From contig CM029379.1 of the NCBI GenBank assembly GCA_017165825.1, positions 25,878,379 through 25,942,378 of the forward strand: 64,000 bases of DNA, in the 5' to 3' direction. Below the pieces are notes generated by a model. The model did not search any database. It was given only the letters and a program-made list of their open reading frames with translations, and was not told the DNA's origin. This document shows positions 1 through 10,167 of the stretch, in pieces (the stretch's first letter is position 1; each line of letters starts with the position of its first letter). This stretch comes from Hepsetus odoe (taxonomy: Eukaryota > Chordata > Actinopteri > Characiformes > Hepsetidae). The position numbers and the translations under genes were made by a program.

Positions 1-130
1 AATAGACAGTACTGTCCAAAAGTCTCGGGCCACCCTTTCATTTCATATTTTGCTTGGAAAACGGGCATAGCGATTTATTGCAGCACGTGCACACATTCTT
101 GTAAATACAGTATAGAACACAAAGAGGATA
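1..130. mobile_element. Tc1/mariner-like terminal sequence, truncated by window edge
   Basis: The window opens with acagtactgtccaaaagtct, which resembles the ends of fish Tc1/mariner-type elements (CAGTACTGTGCAAAAGT-like). A reverse-complement match lies near 17,670-17,690 (gacttttggatagtactgta). No transposase is readable here, and the rest of the element cannot be delimited. The call rests on terminal motif similarity only. Confidence 0.3.
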
Positions 131-2567
131 TAAATCTTACACGTCTTAAGTCAGTATATATGACCATCAATATTCTTCAGCACAGCATAAGCTTTCTTAG
201 GCCAGCATTTATTGTAATCGTCTTCAGAAATAGTTCTTATATGCTTTTGAATGTTAGTCACCTTTTTACTATTCTTTGGCAAAATAATTCCACACGGCTC
301 TGAAACTGGTCCGGTACAGAGAACATTTAACCTTAAAAAGTCACTTTGGAAGCAAAATATGTAGAAATGAGATGTACTGTCCCAAAAAATTTTTTGACCA
401 ATTTTGAAAGTATATTTCTCATTAATCCCAATCATTGTACATTTGTCCTGCTGTCCTTTGTTCCCTGTTAATGCTGAAATACAGAAAGGCCAGATAGGAA
501 TGACCTTACATAGTGGTTTTTTTTTTTTTTTTTTTTTTTTTCCCCCCCCCATCTTAGACATAATATTTGTTTCATCACCTTTTTTCCTAATGACATATGA
601 CCCAAGGCTTTGCTTTTTTTTTTAAATATATAAATCCATCACCTGAATTGTAATTTCATGAATTCTGGAACAAAGACAAAATTTGTAGTTTTGTTATCCA
701 AAGCCTGGTGTGAAACAAAATGCTGCTAATACTTATATGTTTTCAATTTTACAGTACTTCAGGTTTCATGGCATCCCCATTATCCTTTCATAACAACTGA
801 CATAAACCTTCATAAACATTTTTACAGGCTTGTTCCAGCAGGTGCCATAACATGCAGCTGTGAACTGACACAAAACCTGATTAAAATGGCTTTTGTGAAA
901 ACTGAGCCTGGCTGAATTAAGCTTTTATGAAGGTTTATGTCAGTTATCAGGAAAGGCTTGCTTTGGCCATCTAAAGCCTTATGGATACTTGCCTTCAGTA
1001 AAGTGTTACCGAAGTACTTTGTGCCTGTTGGCTTGTAAAAAATCTGTATATATATTTTAACATTATATATATTTTAAAATTCTAGATCTTTGATATGATG
1101 GCTGGTTAGGCCTGAAATATGCTAAATCATTTGAAACAATGCTCTGAATGCAGTAGGGAGCAGGACTAAATTAAAGCAGTATTGGATCTCATTACATCGC
1201 TGTAGAGTAGTTCACTCACAGATCTTCAATCGCTCGAGTGCCGAAATGCAAGAGCCCAGACAATCCCACTTAATGCCTCTTTGTCCATGAGAACCAGGGC
1301 GCTGCTCTACTTTCACCGCTGCACTTCTGCAGGAGGGCCTAGAACCCACCCCTGTGGAACTCCACGCAACATACAGAATGCACAGTGCTTTTCTTCATTG
1401 ATCTCACTCATTCTGTTCTCAATTTTTCAGTTGATGCTGGGTGGTGGGGAAGAGGGTGAGGGTGGGAGAGGGAGAGAGAGACTGAATGAAATAGAGAAAA
1501 TGAGGAAAAGCAAGAGATCCTCTCATATTGAGCTGATTTTATGGGGAAACGCCTCAGGCAACTTTCTTTCTTCATAAGCCTTGTCTTTGTTCTGTGTGAA
1601 GTGGCCTTTTGTTTATGCTACATACAGTTTCTTTTATATATATTTATATTTTTAGAAATCAGACACCCAGAAAGACATCATGTTTTTCATTTTAAGTGTG
1701 TCTGGGCATAGCAGGGACTTCTAATATTGATTTTGAGCATGCTGGTAACCTCAGTTGGCAGTAGGTTTAAGCCAAGAATCTTCCTCAGTGTTTGTCGAAG
1801 CAGGTTGCAGTATTTAATGTCTGTCTGTAGCAATTTCAGACATTTTTCCATTTTATACAATTTAAGATTCTTGGAAAATATTCCATTCTGATTTATTAAC
1901 TTTTCATCTTCAAATGTGAAAGTGACACATGTATAGATTTGAGTTTCTTTGTCAGAGACAGAATGACACTAAAAAGAGCCTAGTTCCTACTTCAAGGACC
2001 AGCTTCCTGAGAACTCCTAGGATATAGGTTAAATGTTAGTTCAGTCTGATCCCGTATCACTTTTGAAGTGTGTAGCAAGGGAATGTGAGAAATGAATATC
2101 TGCTGCACTCTTCAGTGCTGCAACATTATTACCAGAGATGTTGTAAGTGTGGAAGCATCTGTGTATTGTAGTTTTAACTCGTACCATCCGATGTTGTCTT
2201 ATCAGAATTCTGTCTCATTCCTAACTAGGCTACTTACTTCTCTGAAGTAACGCACTATAAGATTGAGCATTTGATCCGCAGGGAAGCAGTAATCTGTCAC
2301 TGTCGTCAAGCTAAAATGTAAAAATAGCTTATTCCTCAGAAAAAAGTGTTTCATAGCCCAGCATGTTTGTTGATTTGTGTTTTAGTCATTTCTGCCCAGC
2401 TACAATTTGCATAGCATTAAATTGCTGTTTCTGCTGACAGAGAAAGGGACCAGACAATGAAATGTGAAATAGAATAAGGAAAAGGTTCTTTAAGGGGGCT
2501 TTTTTTTCCTCTGGACACTAAAGTATTAAATAACATGTCAAGTCAGTTTTAGTATAGTATAGAGTGC
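131..2567. other. Non-coding stretch, probably rbpms intron
   Basis: No exon-like block is recognised. The longest open frame (151-561, minus) runs into a poly-T/poly-C tract (about 518-550) and has no recognisable domain. There is a G/A-rich patch near 1440-1510 and an AT-rich patch near 1040-1080. Because the first visible rbpms exon at 3422 starts mid-protein, this stretch is inferred to be intron of that gene. Confidence 0.5.
795..945. mobile_element. Small inverted-repeat (MITE-like) element
   Basis: aactgacataaaccttcata at 795-814 (arm to 816) returns as an exact reverse complement at 924-945, giving 22-base perfect arms around a spacer of about 107 bases. There is no coding capacity. 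This fits a short non-autonomous DNA element or fold-back repeat; its superfamily cannot be assigned. Confidence 0.55.
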
Positions 2568-2745
2568 AGCGCTTTTTACAGCTGTTGTCACAAAGCAGCT
2601 TTACAGAATCCGGGTCCGAGCCCCATATGAGAAAGCCGAGGACGACAGAGGCAAAACTCCCTAAAACTGGAGGAAGAAACTTTGAGAGGAATCAATACTC
2701 AAAAGGGCAACCCATCCTCCTCTGGCGACGCCAGAAATAAAAAAA
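2568..2745. repeat. Dispersed repeat, copy 1 ('cagctttacagaatcc' family)
   Basis: This block carries caaagcagctttacagaatc, then 'ggtccgagcccc', 'gaggaagaaac' and 'aacccatcctcctctgg'. The same ordered words recur at 42,400-42,560 and, in reverse orientation and split by a SINE, at 26,524-26,880. Three copies in one window show that it is an interspersed repeat. Its class is not clear from the sequence. Confidence 0.6.
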
Positions 2746-3421
2746 AAAACGAAAAGGAAGAGAAAGCATTTTATGAGCTGATAGATTTAGCGACGAGTTC
2801 TAGTTAATGGTGAGTTACTATGAAAGAGCTATGAAAGTTTAATTAGCTAATATAGAAAGTTCTATTTGGGTATTTACTCAGTAGAGTGATACAGTGGGAA
2901 ACACAAGTGACATCACTATTAAGAACAAGGTGGAATTCTTCTTAACTGCTGAGGCTGTGCTGTCAGATCTTTTGTTTTAAATTGAATTTGCTTCAAGTTT
3001 GAACAACAGACAATTGGCTCCAGTGAAAAACCCATTCCAGGTGCAAGTCAAGTTTACTCACCTCCTGCCTTCCCGTTAAGCAGGTTAGGCAATATATAAC
3101 TTCAGCATGAATGGGTTTTCTAATCTCACACATGCAGCAAATTCAAAACAGATGGTTTCTGTAGCTTTATTCTTCATTTATGAACTGGAGAGTGAACAGT
3201 TTTTAAACTTTTACAGTGTTTACATGCTGCCTCAAATTGACATTTGGAAAAAGTTATTATATATTTTTTACCATGATGTGGTCCGTGACTTCAAGTCATG
3301 TGAGTTTTGGAGCTCTGGGTGAAATGAGCATGAAGCAAAGTTCATGTCAAATTGCTCAAGATCGCTTGTGTCAGAAAAAAGCAACTCTAAGCGCAACATT
3401 TCTTTTTTTGGCCTCCTGTAG

Positions 3422-3572
3422 GGAGTTCGCTTCGACCCGGAAATCCCACAGACTTTGCGGTTGGAGTTTGCCAAGGCCAACACCAAGATGGCCAAGAACA
3501 AACTGGTGGGGACACCCAACCCCCCTCCGTCTCAGCAGAGCCCTGGACCACCCTTCATCAGCAGGGATCCCT
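3422..3572 (+). CDS. rbpms: rbpms coding exon: end of RRM and linker
   Basis: The acceptor is ...cctcctgtag and the donor is CCT|GTGAGT. The exon has 151 bases: 50 codons (GVRFDPEIPQ... to ...SRDP) plus one base of a Tyr codon that is completed at 6740-6741. It encodes the last RRM strand (LRLEFAKAN) and the start of the Pro-rich linker. The local linker (PPPSQQSPGPPF) differs from the mammalian one, as expected for a variable region. Confidence 0.93.
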
Positions 3573-3580
3573 GTGAGTCT

Positions 3581-3624
<44 letters not shown>

Positions 3625-6600
3625 TAAGCCCCCCAGTGCACCATCACTGATAACATTTCCCTTGTTGTATGCTGCATTGCCCTGTGTATGGCCCTATAAT
3701 CAGCCTATTTGTCTTACTGGTCTGCTGAATTTGCTTGAGATGTGAGAACTGATTGTGAGAGTGGTTGAGTCTCTCTGGTGTGCAAGTTGTGGGGATTAGC
3801 TTTAGTCTTTGGTTTGAGTTTACATGTTCACACAAAATAAAGAGCAGCTCAGCTGACTTTAAAAAACAAGAGAAAAGGTTTTGATATGATTGCAGTGATG
3901 CTTTTCTCTGTTATATTGCTGCTACAATCTGCTTGTGATTATCAAATAATATTTGATTATTAGCAAACAGGTTCAAAATTCTAGCTTTTATGTAAGTTTA
4001 AAAATAGCTCCTGGATAAAATCTATCAGTAAGGCAGCAGTTATATGGAACATTTCATTTATTACTGTTTATTTGAGTTTAATGTATTTGGAGATTTTATG
4101 GTTTCATTTTTTTTTTTCAGTAAATGTAAAGGTCAGTAAATACATAGAAAAAAGTTCTTTAGAAGTAGCGCATATTTAAGTCCATTCCTTACAGAGGAAC
4201 TTGTACAATCCTGAAAAAGAAAAGAGCTCAGTTTAAGCCAAGCAGTGTAGAGCCAACCCAAGTCTCATTGTATGTCATTCTTTGTTGTAGTCTTGCTACA
4301 TTATGATGAATATTTTGGGCTGAGACTGAATCTGCCATGGAGAGACTGAAATTTATACACATTATTTTCACCCTTTGAACCGTTTAGGCATGATTCATAC
4401 GGCAATTCCTGTACGACCTCACAAATATATGTATGTAAGCCTCACTCTCCCCAAATTACTGTGAGTCACCTTGAGTGTGATGCTGACTGCACTGACAAAA
4501 TATTCAGCCTTCAGCGTGTAAAACATTGCATGGGGTCTTTTTTTTTTTTTTTTTTTCTTTTTTATTATTTATTTATTTTTTTTATTTTTTTAAAGATGAA
4601 TTTGGTTGTATTTTCATTAATTTGCCTTTTCTTTTTGTTTTCTAATTAGGCTTTTTCTGCGGTTGAATTCCAGTGCTTTGGTGTGATAAGGGAAGGAGTG
4701 GTGAAGTTCCCTTTAATCATACACTCTTAAAAATAATGGTGCCAGAAAGTTTTATTTAAGGGCGTTGGCATACAGCACCCAACATTTTCAGAGGGGAGAC
4801 TTTCAAAATATCACTGAATATAAAGCTTTGTTAGTGAATCAAAGGTGACACTTTGTTTTGTTTGAACGAATACTCCCTTTTCATCCGCCACAATGCATAG
4901 GGAAGCTTTTATTTGAATTGTGCTTTTTTTAAGTGATTCCAGGATATGTTTCAGTACCTGACTGGGCCTTAAAATGTTGTGAAGCAGATGAATGTGTGCA
5001 ACATTTTTCTCCTAAGTGACCATGGCACACATAATGGTGTAGAATGTTGGAGTTTTGAGTGCAGAGTGTGAGTTTTGTGCTGATAGACGTACATACACGC
5101 ATTCCAGCTGTGAATTGAGCTGGTTATGCATTCCTCTTAAGTGACCAAGCTCCTCTCACCCTGACGCTGCTTCGGTGAGGGGAAAAAACGCCCCTCGTGG
5201 TCCCTGTGCGAAAGTATTGAGGAAACTATTATTATTGAAGCATGACGTAATGAGAGACCAATAGGAGATAAGGTGGTAATTAGAGGGAGATTCCTTTCTC
5301 CTGTATATTTCGTCCCTGATGATTATCTCAAGTCAGGGGTTTCATAATTTGCTGCGAGCGTTGTGAATGTGAAACAGCTGTCCGTTTAAGCCATCAAGCC
5401 CTAATTTAAACCCTTTCAGTCTTTTACTTCTTTACACTTAGGAGGTTCAATTTGTCCAGTTTTGTTCTAACATTCATAAAAGTAAAGACACTAATTCCTT
5501 TACCCGCAAGAAAGATGGTCTTTCACTGGATGTTACATTTTATGAGTCATAGTACTCAAAGAGGGTAAACTGCTGAGGGAGTAAAGGTCATTTTTTTTAG
5601 CAGACAACAGGTTTACCTTTGAAAACATCTTTTTATTATGCAAAAATAGACATGGGGAAATGGAAAATGATCTGGTCCTAATAGTAGAGCTTACTTGTAC
5701 AGATGTAAGATGGTGACATTGTTTTACATTGTTTGTTGACATAAAATTTCCAACAGCAACACTTTTTAATCGTTTTCAGCTAAAGCCAGCTACCTAGTTC
5801 TGATTTTTTAATAAATTAAATCTACATTTGTATTCAGTTTCATTGAAGTTGTTAAATTAAATTTAGTTGCTTATTCTCTTCTTTTTTTTCCTGTTGTGTT
5901 GGTTTCTGCAGTGTTTTGCTGTTGCTCACACCTCTCACTTTGGAGATTTAATATTGCATCTAAAAGGCCCAAAAAAGAAGAACGGAGCCATACACAATAA
6001 ACTCCTGTGCTCATAGATGGTGGAAACATGAAACATGAAATCTTTTTTGTTTTTGGATGCAACAGCAAGCAGAATTCTGAGTGGATTGATTATTGAACTA
6101 AAAGCATGTCAGGCTCATACATTTCATTGCAGTTTTTTGCATTTCTACTAAAGCTTGTGGAAATGTACTTTTACTACTTAATAACTGCAACATGAGTTGC
6201 ATTTTCTCTTTCATAATTTATACAGAAGTTTGATGGTAGGTTTGCAAAATTACATGTACACAACGTAGAGATAAAGTCTATTATCTGATCAGGAATAAGA
6301 GATTTTACAAAACATATTGAATGCTAATCTTTTGTCTCTCCCAGCACAGGACACTGGTTTTCTATACTGAAATGAGAGCAGCAACTTTTAATTAAATCTT
6401 ACCATATTCAACATTGTCTTTACAAATTTTATTTTAAAAAATTTTTGATTTTAAGTTAAATAATTCAACAGTCTACCTAATAATGCAGAGCTTGTGAAAT
6501 GGCAGTTAGATAAGCTGCGTTCAATGTCTAGATAAATGGATGCTCTGGTCTCCTTGCTCATGGAAAAGAAATGCCCAGAGCTTAATTTTAGAAATAACTG

Positions 6601-6665
6601 CTTTTAAATCCTGTATATCATAATAATACCTAAATGCCACAAATAGATATTTTCCTCAAACCGTT

Positions 6666-6696
<31 letters not shown>

Positions 6697-8883
6697 ATTT
6701 GTAGTGTATGTCTCAGTGTTGTCCCTGTTGTGTTTGCAGATGAGCTGACCGTGCCTGGTCTATATCCCAGCAGCCCTGATGTGTGGGCGTCGTACCCACT
6801 GTACCCTGCAGAGCTGTCGCCCGCTCTCCCGCCTGCTTTCACCTACCCCTCCTCTCTGCATGCTCAGGTAACCCTCACCTGAGCACATACATGCACCTGC
6901 CTCACCTCATCTCGCACCTGTGCAGGTTTTCTCTACTCACTCTGCTCCCTCCCCCACACCCTTAAGCTTTCTGTCACACTCTAGATTCCTGCTCTCCCTG
7001 TGAATTAGGCCACTTTTGAAAATTTGGGGTTCTGAAGATGTAATGGGTGTAGACCTGATCACCAAAGTCTACTGTAAAAGGTCTAGTGTTTTTCACACAG
7101 CCTGTATTTGTTTTAAATTTTGATGTTTGTTCTGTTGGGAATTGATGAAATGCCAGGTGGGGCATATAAAAAGAGGAGGAATCCTCAGCCAGGCAGGACT
7201 GCTTTCAAATGAGCTGGAGCTAAAGATAATGGTTGTAAGCCAGGCTGGGCTTGTCTTCTGTGCAAATACTTTTCTCCTCAGTGAATTGTGTATATATATA
7301 TTATATTTAAAATATATGTATTTTTTAATTGCAAATGCAAGCAAATCTGCTGTATTTTATAACCCTGCAAAATTTTATACTGTTCGATCAGCAATATAGT
7401 TACTAGCTTCAGAAGGAGATCAATATGCATGATCAAAGTGAGATTGAAAATGTATCAAACTTTTCCTTGAACGCTCCCTTTTGAACACTCTTTCTCATCA
7501 TTTTAATTATGTTTTGCAGGCATGTTTAATTTTGTATTAAACTCCATCTTTTCTGACTCCTTAACTATAGACAAAAGTAAAAACTAAAATGAATATATAC
7601 CGTCTAATCCAGTTGCTGACTGGCTCCTCTCTTTTGAGATCAGATAAGAATAATATGAAAGTGACATGTTTTCACGCTGCTAAAATTAGTGTCCCCTCCC
7701 GTTCAGATGACAACACAGTCAAAGCTTTGGGATTTTTGGTTGACCAACCAAATTTGCATGAATTCATCAAAGTTATTTTTGATTTGTGATTTCTATTAAT
7801 GAGTTTACTCATTTCCCTCATGCATGTTTCTTTGATCAAAAGCTAAAGTTAGTATGACTGATCTTTTGCACACATTATTGCCCCTCTGTCTCCGCCCAGG
7901 ACACCCTCACTTTCCCCCTTTTCCCCTGTCGCATACCTGTCCAGGTTACTCACACCGAGCCCACCCAAGACCCCCAAACCCTCTTTCTGTGTATGTTTTA
8001 CACACTCGCATTTATAGTCTCAAACTGGAAGGAGCTCCGTAGGCTGCTCTCTGAATACAGATGTTCCGTTCTTCCGTTTGAGTTCAGTAGGTGATCTTGC
8101 GCTTCTGATTAGTGATACAGATATTAATCAGCACACCTGATTCGTCTTGTGTGTGTAATCTGGTGGGTGAAATGCATATCCAGTGCCTGTGTTTTCAAAA
8201 ATATCAACATCTGGTTTATTTCACTGCTGCGGTCCAGGGGAAAAATCGGATAAAAAATTGAACTCTTGTCAGAAAAATCCATTGTGTCAAAACATCGGCG
8301 TTGGCTATGGCAGCAATATTAGTCATGGCTCCATTCCAGTATCCAGTTTACCACCTATTTTCTTACCATCTACCGCAGCAATGAGCTTAATTAGATACAG
8401 TACACACAGCAGAGTTTTATCTTTCAGGTTGTATTTGTTAAATGTAAGTGAATGGACAATCTTATCAGGTGGCAGATTTTTTGAAGTGTGAATTTGAGCT
8501 AATGTTCACATGGAAGCTAACCTGTTTTTTGTCCAGCTTACTGCAAGCTGCAGCAATAGTAGCATAGTGTTTTAAAAAGGACCTCATCAAACGAAAAAGA
8601 TCTGTACACTAGTTCTCTCTAGCTTTGAGAGCACATTTGTGGGTGGAGTATAAATAGGTCAGGTGTTTTTTCCTTTTCCCCTACACATCTGATGTCACAT
8701 ATCCCATAGTATCCTGACCCAAACCTCAGGTGAATGTGTGTCTGTGTGTTTTGGGGAAGTGGGGGAGGGGGAATAGTGTGCAGGCCACTTCCCGCCATTA
8801 AAGCCCCACATAGCCGTGACCCAGATATTACACCAGTCCTCTACTCAATTGGCTTACTCTAAAGTGAGTTTATATCGATCTGC

Positions 8884-8931
<48 letters not shown>

Positions 8932-10082
8932 GTGAGATCCTTTCATTGCAAAATGGAGAGTAAAAGTAAGGGTGGATTTCGATTTGAGAGCAATAGTATG
9001 AGCTATGAGTTAGATGGTGATTAGCTGAAGTGCTTTTGAAGCTCTAGGACCACACTCTCGCACACATGCACACGCAGTCGCAGGGAATTAAATTGGATGC
9101 TTAAGTACTTACTCTGGACAGTATAAAATATCAGTTAGTAATTAAGCTATTCTTGCATGCCCTGTAGATAACTTGTATTACCTGTTTCTTTTTAGCTGTG
9201 TATATTGTAGAACAGCAGAAGCATTTTTATTGATGGAAGATTCTGTAAAGGAGAGAGCAGAACATGACCTAAGTGGGTAAAATGAACTTTTAGATAGTTT
9301 CGAGAAGAACATGCCTTCTCTTTTTCTCATAACATCTTTGAATTTTGCAAAAGATGGAAAGACATTTCTCCTGGTTCACACTGAAGATTGTTTTTCATGC
9401 GATGATATGACTTATTTGCCAGAGTTCATGCTTAAATACACATTAATCAAAATCCACCTCTAGCATAGCAACATTTTAATGCATTTAACAAACTGGCAGT
9501 GAGAGCTAGCCCAGCTCAAGCACATTCTCTTCATGATGGAGTTATTTTTAATACACTGTCATAACTAAAGTAAACAATGACAAAATGCCATTTTTCCCTA
9601 TCAAATAAAAACAGTGCTTTATTGTAAGTTTAGTGCAACACAATCATCAATAATGTACCGCAAAAATCATTAAAAAAAAACTAAAAACATTGAGTCTTGC
9701 CGATATTTACTGCTTTATCGTTGATTGACATTGCCCCTTTTCATTAATCATACAATTGTTTTGATAAATATATTTGTATGTGTTAAGGTTGGAATTTTGT
9801 CTTCAGAACAAATCTGGGTACGGACAGATAGGTCAGTGGGCTGTGTCAGCTCTTTAAATCTGGACAATTTCTCCTTCTGGATTTCAAGGTTTGAGTGGGA
9901 GACCTCGGAATGCAGACCTGTGGTCTTGTGTGATTACTTGTGTAATTAATGGAGTCATATAAAATTTCTTTATTCATTCATTCATTAAACACATTTTATC
10001 CGTGTCACTCTTCCTCCACTCCTAGATCCGTTGGCTGCCTCCAGCAGATGCTCAGGGCTGGAAGTCCAGGCAGTTCTGCTGA
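3422..10082 (+). CDS. rbpms: RNA-binding protein with multiple splicing (RBPMS), C-terminal exons
   Basis: The coding parts are 3422-3572, 6740-6867 and 10026-10082 (336 bases, 111 codons plus TGA), and the frame is kept across both junctions. The product matches vertebrate RBPMS: GVRFDPEIPQTLRLEFAKAN is the end of the RRM domain; then come NTKMAKNKLVGTPNP, ELTVPGLYPSSPDVWASYP and PLYPAELSPALPP; the C-terminus is QGWKSRQFC. RBPMS proteins are RRM proteins that dimerise, bind tandem CAC motifs and regulate splicing and transcript handling in smooth muscle and retinal ganglion cells (family knowledge). The YPSSPDVW, YPLYPAEL and FTYPSSLHAQ stretches favour rbpms over its paralogue rbpms2. The tail PPADAQGW is two residues shorter than the mammalian PPSEATSQGW as I remember it. 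The start codon and most of the RRM lie upstream of the window, so this is a 3' partial gene. Both introns seen between the coding exons have GT/AG ends. Confidence 0.93.
3583..3622 (+). repeat. (CA)20 microsatellite at the intron 5' end
   Basis: This is a perfect CA run starting 10 bases after the rbpms donor at 3573. It is complementary to the GT run at 6668-6696, near the other end of the same intron (see findings). Confidence 0.95.
3623..6667 (+). other. rbpms: rbpms intron body
   Basis: This is non-coding intron with no exon-like open block. It holds a poly-T region (4540-4590). A stretch at about 4722-4760 (acactcttaaaaataatggt) resembles a common fish MITE end. A GC-richer block at about 5130-5400 contains TGACGTAA, TAATTAG, GATAAG and CAGCTG motifs and might be a regulatory element. 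The rest is AT-rich with nothing recognisable. Confidence 0.6.
6668..6696 (+). repeat. (GT)n microsatellite near the intron 3' end
   Basis: This is a perfect GT run of 29 bases ending 43 bases before the rbpms exon at 6740. The sequence between it and the acceptor (gttgtccctgttgtgtttgc, then AG) is a G-interrupted, weak polypyrimidine tract. Confidence 0.95.
6740..6867 (+). CDS. rbpms: rbpms coding exon: C-terminal low-complexity region
   Basis: The acceptor is tttgcag and the donor is CTCAG|GTAACC. The exon has 128 bases: two bases finish the Tyr codon, followed by 42 codons from ELTVPGLYPSS to SSLHAQ. It ends in phase 0, so it can join either the exon at 10026 or a phase-0 alternative. The region is rich in Pro, Tyr and Ala, as in vertebrate RBPMS C-terminal tails. 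Confidence 0.94.
6868..10025 (+). other. rbpms: rbpms intron
   Basis: The intron has GT/AG ends and no additional exon that I can recognise. It contains a (GA)n run at about 8888-8928, a pyrimidine-rich patch at about 7875-7985, and several short open frames without family resemblance. The acceptor side (cgtgtcactcttcctccact, then cctag) is an ordinary pyrimidine tract, unlike that of the preceding intron. Confidence 0.7.
8888..8928 (+). repeat. (GA)n microsatellite
   Basis: An uninterrupted GA dinucleotide run inside the rbpms intron. Confidence 0.9.
10026..10082 (+). CDS. rbpms: rbpms last coding exon with stop codon
   Basis: The acceptor is cactcctag. In phase 0 it reads IRWLPPADAQGWKSRQFC then TGA: 18 residues and a stop, matching the RBPMS C-terminus. 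Mammalian RBPMS starts this exon with Met where Ile stands here. The transcribed exon probably continues to 10089, because atgt|GTGAGTAAG follows the stop and is a near-consensus donor. That places an intron in the 3'UTR. Confidence 0.94.
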   Translation: MRWLPPADAQGWKSRQFC

Positions 10083-10104
10083 AATATGTGTGAGTAAGAC
10101 TCTC

Positions 10105-10116
<12 letters not shown>

Positions 10117-10163
<47 letters not shown>
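10117..10163 (+). repeat. (AC)n microsatellite after a putative 3'UTR donor
   Basis: A perfect AC run starting 27 bases downstream of the putative donor at 10090. Additional imperfect TG and CA patches follow to about 10,262. Confidence 0.9.

Positions 10164-10167
<4 letters not shown>

Noticed and set aside
151..561. 136-codon minus-strand frame
   Set aside because: It starts in a poly-T/C tract (Lys run), has no recognisable motif and adjoins a transposon end.
3371..3619. Minus-strand frames with poly-(Val/Cys) opposite the rbpms exon
   Set aside because: Shadow of the true plus-strand exon and of the CA microsatellite; similar poly-VC or poly-TH frames occur at every CA/TG run in the window.
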